The translations under genes were made by a program, and so were the position numbers. The notes beneath the pieces were generated by a model that saw only the letters and a list, made by a program, of their open reading frames with translations, was not told the origin of the DNA and did not search any database. This document shows positions 44,190 to 56,724 of a stretch of 64,000 bases of DNA, piece after piece. Each line of letters begins with the position of its first letter. The first letter of the stretch is position 1. This DNA is from Thalassia testudinum (Eukaryota > Streptophyta > Magnoliopsida > Alismatales > Hydrocharitaceae): contig JAZHRO010000002.1 in NCBI GenBank assembly GCA_037157565.1, positions 40,072,501-40,136,500 of the forward strand, in the 5' to 3' direction.

Positions 44190-44440
44190 AGCGGTAGCTC
44201 TGTTACTCGACGAGGCACTGCTTGGCATGAAGCTCCTCATAGCGTTGGCGAGCGGTGAAGGCATGGTGGCAGCAGCTTTGCTCCTCGGCGAGGCGCTGCT
44301 TGGTGCGGAGCTCCTCATCGCATTGGCGGGTGGTGGAGGTGTGGTGGCGATTGCGAAGCTCGTCGTTGCGCTGGTGAGCGACGGCGGCGCGGTGGCAACG
44401 ATAGTGCTCCTCGTCGCGTTGGCGGGCGGCGGAGGTGACC
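44190..44440. repeat. GC-rich minisatellite, unit about 75 bp
   Basis: Imperfect repeats of 'gcgctgcttgg..gagctcctcat' and 'gcg(t/a)tggcg(g/a)g(c/t)gg'. Frames are open on both strands because of composition and periodicity; none is recognised. Confidence 0.62.
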
Positions 44441-44474
44441 GGAAGAGGCTGTGAGTGGGTGTGTGGTGTGGCGG

Positions 44475-44490
44475 TGGGGGGGGGGGGGGG
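44475..44490. repeat. Homopolymer G run
   Basis: A run of G (about 14) after GTGGCGGT. May be error-prone in sequencing. Confidence 0.8.
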
Positions 44491-44559
44491 ATTTGTGGTT
44501 GGGATGCTCTTTTATAGCCAAAATTTAGGGGAGGGGGGTAGGGGGAGGGGTTACACATG

Positions 44560-45539
44560 GAATCCGAGTAGGATTTCACCTAGGATTAGGGTGTATTTTG
44601 AGGTATATAATAAAGTATATATAATACTACTCAATGAAAAAAAGACAGCCAGTGCATAAAAGCTGCAAAAGGCACAAAAGCATTCAACTCTTCAATTCAA
44701 CAATTGGATTATGAAATATTAACAAAACTGGACAACATATCACATTGTTATTTAACAATATTCTCCTGATAACTATTACTCAAAAAAGTATGGGAAGATT
44801 AAACTGAAATTTGGTAAGATGGAAAATAAGGTCGAGTCTCACATAAGGGTCCTTCCCAAGCAGACTTTTTTTTTTTGACAAATTCCCAAGCAGACTTTTC
44901 ATTTACAAAAGCTCCAAAATACTACAAATATCATACAAGGAAGGCTGCAAAATTCACAAAAGCATCAAACTGTTCATTTTACCATTGGACACAGGACTAC
45001 TGGAAAAATTACAGAACATAGAACATTGTGTATTAACAACATTTCTGTGGATAACAATCATAGTCAACAAAAGAAGCAACTGAAATTAATACTTAACAAT
45101 CCAGACAACAGTGCTGAGTCCTGCATATAGGTCCTTTCTAAGCAAACATCTAACTTTCTAAGGCTCTAAATACTGAACTGTCTTACAAGGAACAAGGCTT
45201 TTTTTTGTGTGTGGGTAGGAACAAGGCATTGTACATCATAAGCACAACCGTCCACACTCTTACTTGTAAAGAAGAGACTCCATATTGTTGTACAAGTCGA
45301 ATTAATCATTCACTTATGGTTTTCATAGCAACACTTGTTGGTTTTGTGAAATAAAAAAAACATCCCACATAAACCAAAGGTTGCATAAGGTCAAGATTAG
45401 TAACTACCATGAATATGATATTCTACCGTCTGTATGTCAGAGAACGAATCTCCAGAAACTGAGACTGAATAGAATGAATAATCAGTGAATCATATGAAGG
45501 GGTGAAATTCCACCTCCAACCTCCATATCAACAGAATTC
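44560..45539. other. AT-rich intergenic DNA
   Basis: No gene or mobile element recognised. CCCAAGCAGACTTTT occurs twice (about 44857 and 44885), flanking a T run. Confidence 0.5.
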
Positions 45540-46247
45540 CTAAAATTTCCAAGCTTTTGGCCTCTTCTCCTTCAGCCACTCCCATTCCTGAAACTTAATC
45601 TTCTCCTTGTAAGCCTTAAAAACTTCAGGAGCATCCTCCTTGTACTCCTTCACATACTTCACGAGCACCGTGGGACGATCCTCTTCTCGATCTTTCTAAG
45701 CTCCGAGGCTCATCTACAGTACCACTGCATTTGAGTGAGAGCTTGGTCCCCACCTGAGCACCTCCTTAAAATACTTGATCTTCAACCTTAAGACTGCATC
45801 CAAGAGGCTTAGGTACTTGGGCCGCCTCCTAAACATGGAGAATACCTACTCATCAATCCAACCCATCTCCATAAGGATCTCCACCTTGTTAGTGAACTTG
45901 GCACTCAACTTGTAGCTTGCTACATCCATTGCAAAGGCCAAGATTGTGGTGTTAGGCCTCAAGCCAAGCCTGCCGAGGTTCTTCAATGTGGCGATTGGCA
46001 ACTGACTCCTTGGTAGACCTAGCAAGGGAGCAAAGCTATTGGAGGAGGAGCTTGAGGGTGACACTCTTGAAGACACCATATGATTGTTGGAGGACTTGGA
46101 GGTTGGCCTCTGGCTCATGGGTGAGGGGCATGTTCATGGATATGAGGGCCTCTTTGGAGAGGTTGGAGGCAAAGAAGGTGATGAAGGATGGGAGGGATGG
46201 AGTCTCCTGTGGAGGAAGAGGGGGTTGGAGAGGAGGATATTGGCGAT
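45540..46247 (-). pseudogene. mTERF family pseudogene, C-terminal part
   Basis: Minus-strand text follows the mTERF repeat order. Near 46230 LIANILLSNPLFLHRRL; then SFITFFASNLSKEALI; after a frameshift near 46040 LGLPRSQLPIA and FTNKVEILMEMGWIDE; then VFSMFRRRPKYLSL (pattern: FRR-P--L--S); and finally a VLVKYVKEYKEDAPEVFKAY tail ending at the TAG at 45540-45542. There are three in-frame stops and two or more frameshifts. The family acts in organelle gene expression. The N-terminus is cut off by the hAT terminus at 46248. Confidence 0.72.
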
Positions 46248-46412
46248 CAGGGTTTTGAATGTCAATATCGATGATACGAGTCAAACAAGGAATATATTGG
46301 GGATATATCGTCAATATCATGAAATTTTGGAGAAATCGCTTAAAATGACCCAAAATGGTTTAAAACGTCACAAATTTGATGAAATTAATATTTTAATAAC
46401 CACTACATGTAT
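46248..46412. repeat. hAT left terminal inverted repeat
   Basis: Includes repeated ATATCG-type words (TCAATATCG, GATATATCGTCAATATC) and AAATTTTGGA-AAATCG. Paired with 62089-62253. Confidence 0.75.
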
Positions 46413-46867
46413 AAAGAAATACTTAGAAGGCTAAAATCATAAATTTGGAATAAAAGCAAAATATAAATGTCCTACTAGCATATCGACAATCATTGTAGGC
46501 CATAGCATTGAAAAGAAAAAAGCAAATAATGATAATAACTTAAGATATTCATAATAATATTCATAAAAAATGAAATATAATAATACTAGTACCACCAAAT
46601 CATGATTCATAAAACGAAGACTTTTTCAACATCATGTGAAATTTTGACCTTGGTGAATATCACTCATTTGATTTTCTTTCTCTGACTGTGATATTTTAAC
46701 ATAGCCATAATAGTTCTACATCATGAAATTGTATCAAATATTATATTCATGAATGTATCGTTGGTAGTCTTCATCATTCCAACATACAAGTAATTCAAGA
46801 CGTGGATATTGATTATCATAGTTGATTCTAGATTGACTTTGACTATAATTATCCTATCTACGATGTC

Positions 46868-47014
46868 AATTGAAAGAGACGAGCATTCTATTCTATCTCA
46901 TAACCCTACACCTTAATATATAGGGATGTCCAAAAAGTACAAGGTAGTCCACACAAAAAGGAAATAGAAGAGCACATAAGCCACGCACGCTCTCACGTTA
47001 CATGACCCTCAACA
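46868..47014 (-). repeat. Copia 3 3' LTR
   Basis: Minus-strand TGTTGAGGGTCATG start, preceded by GCTTGAGCAAGAG (PPT). It shares the GAGCATTCTATTCTATCTCA block with the 5' LTR and has a similar TGTTGA opening to copia 1. Confidence 0.82.
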
Positions 47015-47244
47015 CTCTTGCTCAAGCTGGAACATAGATATCAATCATGCTAACCTTGGAACAACATTTGTCAAAGAAAGCTTGTGGAAGTGACTTGGTG
47101 AAGATATTAACAGTCTAGTCCTTTGAAGCCACGGGTAGTGTGAATGAATCCCCGTTGGATTAAGTCACGCGTATAATGGCAGTCAATCTCCACGTGCTTG
47201 GTCCTCTCACGAAACACAAGATTATTCTCTATATACGTGGCAGC

Positions 47245-47580
47245 TCAATTGTCACACCTCACCTCCATCGAAGACTCAATAGAGGTATGTAGATATGACA
47301 AGAGTGACCGTATCCTCATCAACTTAGTGGCGGTTTGGGCTATTGCTCGATATTCAGACTCTACATTAGACTGGAAGATAATGATCTGTTTCTTACTCTT
47401 CCATGTGACTAAATTCCTTGCCACATAAACACAAAAACATGTGGTAGACTTCTTGGCAGCAACGTAACCTACATAGTTTGCATCAATAAATGCCACACTA
47501 TTTAGAGAGGTGCCTTTTGTGAATAGAATCACCTCCCTGGGGCATTCTTTAGATACCTCAGTACCATCATAGTAGCATCC
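47245..47580 (-). pseudogene. Copia 3 RNase H
   Basis: ANYVGYVAAKKSTTCFCVYV, then NLVTWKSKKQIIIFQSNVES, EYRAIA and EVRCDN, the standard copia RNase H C-terminal text. Substitutions at the acidic position (ANY for ADW) suggest decay. Confidence 0.82.
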
Positions 47581-47629
47581 CAGTGCTGCTTGGTGGACCT
47601 ATCAACAAACTAACTTAGTTTCCCAACTG

Positions 47630-48180
47630 CTAAAGAGATATCAAGTCATGTGATTGGTAGATAAGAAGCTTCCCAACCAAGCTTCTATATTGACAAGTGT
47701 GAACTGGTTGGGACTGCTCATCGTACAGGTGTGCCTTCGAATCCATAGGAATATTTGTTGGCTTGATCCCTAATATGCCTATCTCCTGTAGTAAATCAAT
47801 GGCATGTTTCATATGAGATAGAACAATTCCTCTTTTGCTGCAAGCCACCTGTATCCCAAGGAAATAGTAAAGTGATCCCAAGTCTTTGATAACAAAGTGT
47901 TTTGCAAGGTACATTTTCATATCAGAAATGTCTTGCTCATCATCACTTGTAAGAATAATATCATCCACATATACTAGAATGACCACCAGCCTCTGCATAG
48001 TCTTTTGTATAAATAAAGAATTATCTAATGAGTATCTGCAGAACCCTAGTGTCTCAACGACCTATGACAACTTTTGAAACCAAAAACCCTGGAGCTTTGC
48101 TTCAAGCTATAGATTGCCTTGTGCAGACGGTAGACATTGGGATACTCCCCCTTAGTCTCATAACCTAGTTGTTACATATA
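47630..48180 (-). pseudogene. Copia 3 reverse transcriptase
   Basis: The frame 47998-47630 contains VILVYVDDIILTSDDEQDIS with the catalytic YVDD intact, then KDLGSLYYFLGIQVA and IPMDSKAHL. The N-terminal half lies in other frames to about 48500. Confidence 0.86.
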
Positions 48181-48999
48181 GATTTTTTCTTGCAAATCAC
48201 CATATAGAAAGGTATTTTTGACATACAGCCGATACAATAGCCAATCTCACTAAACCACAATAGAGATAAGGATCCTAACAGTTGGCAAGCATACTACTGG
48301 AGAGAAGGTATCAAAAATGTCAACCCTATACATCTACGTAAAGCCTCTAGAAACTAGGTGGACCTTGTATCTAGCAAAAGTACCATCTAGATTATGCTTA
48401 ATGGTAAACACCCATTTGCATCCAACCACTTTCGCTTTAGGAGGAAGTTCAGTAAGTTCCTAGGTATGATGAGATATAAGAGTAGACATCTCATCCTCCA
48501 TGACGCATCACCACTTCATATTGAGAGGAACCTGCTGATGCAGAGTAGGAACATGTACACCAGAGAGTGCGATGGTAAACTTCTCATATTCTCGGGACAG
48601 ATCGACCATAGAGACATGCTTGGAAATAGGGTGGATAATGCATGTCCTGGTTTGCTTTCTCAAGGCAATTGATAGATCAAGATCAACATCACTTTGGCCA
48701 CCTATTAACGTGTTTGGCTCATCCACCTCTGGTGGTGGAGGGTTTACCTGAGAGGGTGGAATGTCATGGACAATATCTGATACACCATGACAAAGTTGAA
48801 TATCAGGAGTAGGTGATAGCCTTAGCCCTAGTCATGGCCTTGGTGGAGGAGGATCCTGTCTAGGATGGTGAGAGTAGACCTTCTGGAACATGCTATCAGG
48901 ATGACTATGAGGAGAAGCGGGACCCTCAGGTGACTTCTGTTGTGGAATATTGGAGGATGCAGGAAGTGGAATGCCTGCAACATCCTTACGCATAGGAGT

Positions 49000-49990
49000 A
49001 CAGATGTAAGAGCCAAACGTAGAATAGTAGAGAACCGACTCATGAAATGTAACATCAACACTAATGTAATGATGTCTCCCAATTGGGCCATAGCATCGGT
49101 ATCCCTTTTGGATTTTTGAATATCCTAGAAAGATACACTTGACTGCATGAGGAGCAAGCTTATCCTATTGGGACCACAAAGATGTATAGATGCCGCAAAT
49201 CCGAATACCTTAGGTGATACCCCGAACAATGCAAGATCGGGAAATAGAATGGAATAAGGAACCTGCTCGTCCAAAATGGTGTAAGGCATCCAATTAATGA
49301 GATAGCAAGCTATCAACACTGCACTTGTCCAGTACCCTATCCGATACACTATTTTGTATCAAAAGCGTCCTTGCAACATTTAGGATGTGACAATGCTTCA
49401 TTTCTGCTACACCATTTTGCTATGATATGTATGGACACGTTGTCTAGTGGATGATCCTATGGTCCCGATAGAAGGCATGAAGAAAGCTAGTGTAAAATTC
49501 TAGGGGGTTGTCCAATGAAATGATTTTTACTGTAGCCTCAAACTAATTCCTAATTTCCATTAGGAAAGCTCTAATCATATTGCTGGCTTCAAACTTGGAT
49601 TTCAACAAAAAGATCCAAATAAGTCGGGAGAAGTCATCCACCAATGCTAAATAAAATGTCCCATTCTATCTAGAGTTTGATTGGGTACTCAGATGGCCAG
49701 ATGAAGTTTGATTGGGTACTCAGATGTCCAGATGAAGTAACTGAAACATCTCTTCAGAATCCCGAAGTTAGCTCTCTGGAAATGTACTCCTATGATGTTT
49801 TCCAAGTTGGCATGCCTCGCATTGGAATGTGGCTATCGATGGAATTTGTGGTAACATCTTTCGAAGCTTGGATAGAGGAAGATGACCAAATCGGAGATGC
49901 CACAGGTATCTTAAGACACTTCTCGAAGGAAGAGTGACATGACTTGCATAAAGAGACCGCAACAAGTGATAGAGACCACCGTCTTGGTGA
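49000..49990 (-). pseudogene. Copia 3 integrase and GAG-pre-integrase
   Basis: 49965-49768: HLRFGHLPLSKLRKMLPQIP, then FQCEACQLGKHHRSTFPES (complete HH-CC zinc site). The core is broken. 49349-49125: SAVLIACYLINWMPYTILD and HLCGPNR, the end of the core. A WDSGAS-equivalent (LVDSGASRHICGD) occurs near 50285, so the protease is also present. Confidence 0.82.
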
Positions 49991-51155
49991 CTGCACCCAA
50001 TAGTGCGTCTTGTTAACGCATCTTTGAATGTGAGATATTAAACATCAAATATCACCCTACAATTTAACTCCTTCATGATCTGACTGATAGAAAGAAGACT
50101 CGAAGGAAAATTTGGAGATTGCAGGACATTCTCCAATTTTATGTAAGGACCCACTTGAACCTCCCCCTGACCAACAGTAGGGAAATCTCACCCATTGGCT
50201 ACCAAACTAGTCTTCCCGAATGGGACCTATCTAAGTGTGGAGAATTGCCTTGCATCGCCACATATGTGCCTGGATGCACCTGAGTCAACTAGCTAGTCTA
50301 CTTCCTCTGCATGGGCCTAGCATGCACTTCATGCTTGAGATGTATCATATTGACGAAGTCTTTGGAGTAGTATCTTATACTCGCTCCTGGAAAGAGTAAG
50401 CATGTCACAATGCTCAATTCAGGATGCCATTTAAGCCTATGAGATCAGCCAACACATCCAAAAATAAATCTCCTAGAAGCCTCACAGAGTCATCAACAAA
50501 CCATTATCTGTGAACTGATCAAGTCTGGCTACTACCACAGACACACGTCTTCCAACATAGGATCTTAATCAGAACAAAAACTTCTAAAAATAGGGTTTCT
50601 AAGACCTTTACATAGGCAAAAACATGGTAACTTACTTCCAGCTAACCCAAAACATCATCGACAACCCTGAAGTTGCTCTATGGCATTCCCTTCCAATGAC
50701 TGATCATCAGTGCCGACCCTCCTCCTCCAAGCAATCACTCAGGTGGTGGCCTTGTGGGAGATCGCCCCTTTACGACAGCGCAAAGTCCCAACAACTGCAC
50801 ACGGGTCCCATAGCACCTAGTGCTCATATTGCTTGCTAACGTGTGGTTGTGCTCTGGTGGGTCAGCGACGGTGTAGGTAGGAGATGTCCAGTGGTGGGAA
50901 GGTGATGCCCTAGGAGGAAGAGCCACACATGTGGAGGCCCTTGGTTGTGCTTGGCGACGTTGCTGGGACTTTAGGGGGGGTTGGTAGCGCTGTGAAGCCC
51001 CTCCCAAGGCAAGCTCGAGCTGAGGAAAGGAAGATTCTGGCTGATGGTAGTGCTAAGTGGCCATCTTCGATTGCGAGCGAGGCCATCAACTGGCTTGGTG
51101 TCTGGTGGTGGCTACTGGTGGTTCTCTCCTTAAGGTTAGGGTTAGGTTTTTTTTT

Positions 51156-51275
51156 GTGTTGGAAGGAAACTATTAAGTATGATATCAATTTTTTCAATTT
51201 AAGTCCAGAAATGGCTCAAAATAGATCTGAGTGGAGGCGAAGAATCCATGTAGCCAACCCTCAGCATGGGAGAAG
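51156..51275 (+). pseudogene. RTE-type LINE C-terminal fragment
   Basis: Plus-strand CWKETIKYDI, then EMAQNRSEWRRRIHVANP, the conserved C-terminal end of plant RTE reverse transcriptases. Its orientation is opposite to the copia that contains it. The L1 insertion duplicates the sequence immediately downstream. Confidence 0.55.
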
Positions 51276-51452
51276 GCTTGGTTGTTTTTTTTTTTGAAAA
51301 AGGAAAGGGTAGTTATCCAGAGTGATAACTACCCAAAACTATATATAATAGAATCAACAATAAACAACAATACATGCAGACGCCAAGGTCCCCCACTCAC
51401 AAAGATTCAACCCAAAGAGAAAACAAGGAGTTAATAGACTCAACAAAATTCT

Positions 51453-52514
51453 CTACGTAAGGTCTCTGGCCCCTGAAAACCATCGCATTTCTGCCCAACT
51501 AAATACCCCAAAGAACTGCCAATGGCCTGGCCTTCTCTTTCTTCGTACGGAAAACGAAATGTCCACCAACACCACCTCCACTTCTGAAACTATGCCAGAA
51601 TTCCTCAAATAGCCGACACTCCCACCACCTCCCGCCCATCCTGCCCCAAATTTGCACCACAAAAGGGCAAGTGAAAAAAAGGTGGTCAACGTCCTCCTCA
51701 TCACCCCCACACAAAGAGCACACCTTACAATCTCCAGGAGCCTACCTCGCCCTCCACGCCTTAGTCACCAGCCTTCTCCTAAGCAGCCAGGCAAAAATCT
51801 TGACCTTCAGCGGACACGCGGCTTTCCAAATCTGTCTGCAGTCCCTTACCAGATCCAGCTCCACCCCAGGACCAATAGCAGACAATCTCCTGTATGCAGC
51901 CGCTATCGAAAACTCACCTTCGTCCCAACCAAACATGTCCGTACTAGCTGCCGGATGCAGTCCCTCCAACTCATCAAGTAAGACCTGAAAATCATGCGCT
52001 CTCGCATCTGACAGACTGCCAACGAAGCGCGGGCACCACCCATCTTCCCATACCTCAACCACAGACACCATTTTGTTCTGGGACAGGGCAAACAGTCTCT
52101 GAAATCTTCTACAAAGCGCTCCATCACCCGTCCAGTCATCCTGCCAAAATTTGAAAATCTCCCCTGTTTCCAACACAGGAACAAAGCAGTTCCTCACCCT
52201 AGGAGCCACCGTCGACAAGCCTTTCAAGAAGTGAGAGGCATCCCTAGGCGGAGACACCAGGAGATCCCACCGCACCGGACAACCATACGCCGTCTCGAAC
52301 ACCTTGCCCAACATATCCCCCTTCCTTCCAACAGGCACCCCACCCATTTCGCCAACAGACTGTCATTAGATCTCTCCAAATCCCTTACGCCAAGCCCCCC
52401 ATCTTTCAACGGTCTGCAGACCTCCTCCCAAGCAACCAACCTGGCACCTTGTCCACTCGTCCCCTGATTGGACCAAAAGAAACTCCTCATAGCTCGCTCA
52501 ATCTTTGCAATCAC
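51453..52514 (-). pseudogene. L1 ORF2 C-terminal and zinc-binding domain
   Basis: Frames 52514-52224 and 52347-51742 give RSFFWSNQGTSG, VAWEEVCRPLKDGGLGVRDL, FWQDDWTGDG and WKAACPLKVKIFAWLL. Frame 51723-51499 gives MCSLCGGDEEDVDHLFFTC, the zf-RVT pattern. Frames overlap by small shifts. Confidence 0.85.
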
Positions 52515-52517
52515 TTG

Positions 52518-53666
52518 TCAAGGCATCTTCAGTACGGAAATGAAGTACGACGGCATTGCTGACAGAATCGCCTTGAGCAAGATCAACCTCCCACCTCTAG
52601 ACAGTAGCCTGGACGCCCACCCCTCCAACCTCCCTACCAACCTCTCCACCAGGGAGGCCCAGTCTCTCACCAGAATCCTCCCATCTAACAACGGTAAGCC
52701 CAGATACTTAATCGGAAGCTTATCCTGCTCTGTGCCAAGACCTAAACTGCACCCCCTCGCCTCCGTCTCAGTCATATTGAAAGGGACAAAATCCGACTTA
52801 GCCAGGTTAATCTGCAATCCCGACGCCTCACCCAGTAAGAAAACAAGGAACCGCATTCTTCTGGCCTCCTTTTCTCCACCTTCAATGAAGAAGATCGTAT
52901 CATCCGCATACTGAAGCAATGGGATACTCATCCCATCCCTCAAGGAGAAACCTCTCACCAAGTTTCTCTCACAAGACCTCTTCGTTGCCCTAGCAAGAGC
53001 ATCCACAGCAATCACAAAGAGCATCGGGGCCAACGGAAAACCTTGCATCACCCCCCTCCTAGGTTGGATCCAACCCCCAGCTGGGTTTCCGTTGATAAGA
53101 ATCGAGAAAGACGTCGTGGTGACGCACCTCTTCATCCAGTCAATCCACACCGGCGGGAACCCCCTCTTCACCAAGGACGCCCAAAGAAACGACCACTGGA
53201 TCGAGTCATAAGCTTTGCTGAAATCGACCTTCCATAAGAAAGCCTTCTTATCTCTCTTCCAGGACGAAAGGATTTCCAAGGCCATCACGAAACCCTCCAA
53301 AATATTCCTGCCAGGAACAAAGGCCGTCTGCACCGAGTCTACAATCCCACCCAGCGTCCTCAATCTATTTGCTAGAAGCTTCGCCACCACCAAGTAGATA
53401 GCATTCGAAAGAGCTATCGGTCTGTACTCTTGAATCTCCTCAACGCCCTCCCTCTTCGACAACAGGAACATGTAGAATTTGTTCAGCCTATTAAATCCCA
53501 AGTTACCCGCTCTAAACTCTTGCACCATCTGCAACACGTCTTCTTTCACCACCGGCCAGAACTCTCTATAGAAGACAACCGGAAAGCCATTTAGCCCTGG
53601 ACAACCATCCGCACTCAACCCCCAAATTGCCTCACGGACTTCATCCTCCCCAAAAGAACCTGTCAA
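52518..53666 (-). pseudogene. L1 ORF2 reverse transcriptase
   Basis: 382 open codons. YRPIALSNAIYLVVAKLLAN at residues 81-100, FSKAYDSIQW at 149-158 (first catalytic aspartate), QGFPLAPMLF near 208-217, YADDTIFF at 253-260, INLAKS, then SRGGRLILLKAILSAMPSYF. The RT core looks intact in this frame, but it is cut off from the endonuclease by a stop and frameshift. Confidence 0.92.
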
Positions 53667-53766
53667 GAAGTTGGCGTCTGTCTCCGGATCTGTGGTATCT
53701 CAGACCCTAACCATCTCCACCTTCCCCGTCGTCTCCACCCAGTAAAATCTCTAAAATAACTCGCAG

Positions 53767-54935
53767 CTACCCTCCCACCGCCTCCCTTCCCACAAACTCC
53801 TCCCCATCCACCACCAATCTGTCAATCCAATTCCTCCTCCTACCTGATGCAGCCATATGAAAAAATCGGGTATTGGAATCACCCTCCTTCAGCCACTTCT
53901 GCCTAGACCTCACCCTCCACTCCATCTCCACTTTCCGGTCTTCCTCCTGTATCACCTGAATCTGTCTCGCTCTGTGAACCCTATCATCATCTGAAAGGAG
54001 CCCAACATCCTCTGCCCTGTCCAGGCGTGCAATCTCAGCAAGAGCCTCCTCTTTCTTCCTCCCACGTTCCTCCCTAACCTGCTTGATGTGGGCCTTCAAG
54101 AAAGATCTCAAATCCCTCAGTTTCGCTTCCAATCTGGCAGCCGCCGAACCATCCGCCTGAGATGACCTCCACCGTTCCTCAATCAAACCCTTGAAGCCCT
54201 CCTCCATGAGCCACACCTTGTCGAACTTGAAGTAAGTACCATGTCTCCATCCCTCGTTCGATGCCCACAGCAAGGGGATGTGATCCGAGAACGAACGCTC
54301 CAAAGGTCTAACCTTCGCCATCGGGAACAACTCCGCCATCGCCGTCGAAACCAGAAATCTGTCAATACGGGATCGCTGCCCTCCAGAGTTCCTCCATGTG
54401 TAAAGACAGGACAACGGAGGCATATCAACCAACCCCTGGTCTGCCACAAAGCCTGCAAACGCCTCAGAGCCCTGGTCCAACCCCCCTCGGTCACCCGGTC
54501 TGCTTTAGCCCGCAGAGTAACATTAAAATCGCCACCAACCAGCCAAGGAATTCCCTGAAAAGCTGCTGCAACCTGGCTCAGATCTTCCCATAAGACCTGT
54601 CTTCTCCGACCGTCTGTCGGGCCATAAACCGAGGAAAGGAGCATACATGTGTCGTCCCGACGTCTCTGAAGCCTAACAATGACAACATGGGATCCAACCA
54701 GAGTGTCCAGCAAGGAAAACTCCTTCCATCCCACAGCAATTCCCCTCGCACTCCCATCCGCATCCAGGGCTAAGAAACCCCCACAAACTCCTCCCCCCAC
54801 CTCCCTCTACAACCTTCCATCACAGCTCCCACTTCGTCTCTTGGAGAAAGACCACATCAGGCCCCCATCTCTGAATATGCCCCCGCAAAGCTACCCACCT
54901 CGACGGGTCCCCTCACATTCCATGACAAGACCTTA
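53767..54935 (-). pseudogene. L1 ORF2 endonuclease domain
   Basis: Starts MTKVLSWNVRG, the typical L1 endonuclease opening. Later SSVYGPTD, WLVGGDFNVT and, after a frameshift near 54480, YTWRNSGGQRSRIDRFLVS and FSDHIPLLW (catalytic D-H). A coiled-coil-like RE-rich linker leads to SRQKWLKEGDSNTRFFH. Ends at a stop at 53767. Confidence 0.88.
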
Positions 54936-54936
54936 G

Positions 54937-56724
54937 TCATGAGGACTTCCGGGAATCACCTCCAGACGTCAACTGCCTAAACCCCATCATTGCGGCCACA
55001 TCATCCTCCTCTTCCATCAATAAACGTTGGTCATCCGGGCTCCCCTTACCACCACCCATCTCCCCTCCTCTCCCCGCAGCCTCCAGATCTCCTACAGCCA
55101 ACAAAATTGCGTCCCCCAGCACCACAGCCTCCCCCTCAGGCAGCCCAGCCGCCGCAGTTGTCCTCCTCCTTGCCCCCGCATCCACCAACTCCCCAACCCG
55201 CCACCTGTCACCCCTCCGCCACTGCTGGGGACCCCGGAGCAGAGAAACCCCCGTCCCCGCCCCCAGCAAAAGCCGCCGCAAACGACCCAGCTCCACCAGA
55301 GGTACCCAGCCCCACCGGCGACCGACGTCGGTCGACCCCAGCCACTCCCCCAGATGAGGTCTTTCGAGCCAGCCCCCTACGGTAAGACCACCGCGGCCTG
55401 TAGACGAGCCTTTGTGAACCAGACAGCCTCCGCTCTCGCCGTCGCCCGCTCCCCTCCCCGCTACTCGGATCAGACCGGCCAAAGTGCGCCTCGAATCTCC
55501 AACAACAGTTCTCCACCCTTCCTTCGCAGAGACCTGGAGTCGCGGAGTCGAGCGCACTGGAGGACCCGACCCGACACCAGCACCGGAGTCCCCAACTCCC
55601 GTACCTGGGTCGCGCCCACCCCACCCGAGTCCGCCATCAGCTTCTCCCACAAAACCGGGGGCCAACGCGGTGCCACCAACACACCCGCAGTCAGCGGGGA
55701 CGCCCGACCTCAGCGCCACATTCACCTCCCCCGATCCCTCCGCAAAATCCGCAATAGCTTCCCCCATCCTCGCCCCTTCGCCTGCCACCGATTGCGCCAC
55801 GGGAATCGCAACCGCCCCAAGATCACCGCCGCAATCCTCGCTGCAATCCTCGACCTTCCCAATAGCAGCCTGGCCCTCCTCCGCTCGCCTGCCACTACCG
55901 CCTCCACACGTCGCCGCCGCTCCACCCATCACCTCAACAAAGGACCTAGGGTTCCCGGAACCCCACGAGACGCGGATAAGCTAGGCGGAGCTCCCCTACC
56001 TGAGCACCGACCTTTCCACCCGCTGCTGCCCCAGTCTCATCTCCACCCAAGCCTCGATTCGCGACAGATCGGCCGCCTTCAGGCCCAGGCCTTCGCACCC
56101 ACGCAATCTCGCAAAAGGGGCAACCACTGCCGCCACCACCTCCACCGTACGGAGGAAGAGCAGAACCCCCTCAACCAAGACCTTTCTCGTGCCAAACGGC
56201 GGCCTCTCCGCCAAAGTGCCATCTGACCTGACCGGCCACCGGCACCTCACCACTCCACTGCCACACCGGAGCACCTTGAAGACCAGCCGCCTCAACTCCA
56301 CCTAGCTCAGCCCCAGCATCACCAACCGCCCACCTCCCAGGGAGGCCACCCCAAACCGACTCCCGTCAATCCCCAAGTAGGCGGTGACCGCCTCTCTCAA
56401 GGCCTCCACCTCCACCTTCCCCTCCAAGACCACCGCAACTAGCGCCGACGCCAGCCTCCCTTCCAGCACTCCTATCTCCTCCGACCACGGAGCCTTGACC
56501 TCCACGAGGGGCGCCCCCTCCAGAGGGGGCGGAGGTGTCTCCCCCCTCCTCGATGAGACCACCTCACTCGACCCCCGACGCCTGCAACCCGACCTCCGAT
56601 GTCCCAGAGCGCCGCAACGCAAGCACCGCATCGGATCCCTGCATACCGCCGCCAAGTGGCCCTCCCCAAGGCACTTGAAACACCTTACCGGTGCCGCACC
56701 CTTCCACGACCTCCTGCCCACCAT
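54937..56724 (-). pseudogene. L1 ORF1, CCHC protein
   Basis: Near its start two CX2CX4HX4C knuckles are intact: CFKCLGEGHLAAVC and CLRCGALGHRRSGC. There follows a region with VLEGKVEVEALREAV and VFKVLRCGSGVVRCRWPV (56301-55996), then a long Gly/Ala-rich tail (55932-54937). The stop near 56302 and changes of frame break it. In most plant L1 ORF1 proteins the DUF4283-type domain comes before the knuckle, so this order is unusual. Open frames on the opposite strand, up to 399 codons, are shadows. Confidence 0.68.

Noticed and set aside
44030..44579. GC-rich frames considered as an F-box or other host gene
   Set aside because: No motif; open frames follow from a minisatellite with a period divisible by three.
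55027..56226. Plus-strand open frame of 399 codons, proline- and arginine-rich
   Set aside because: It lies antisense to the L1 ORF1 in GC-rich DNA; composition keeps it open and no domain is visible.
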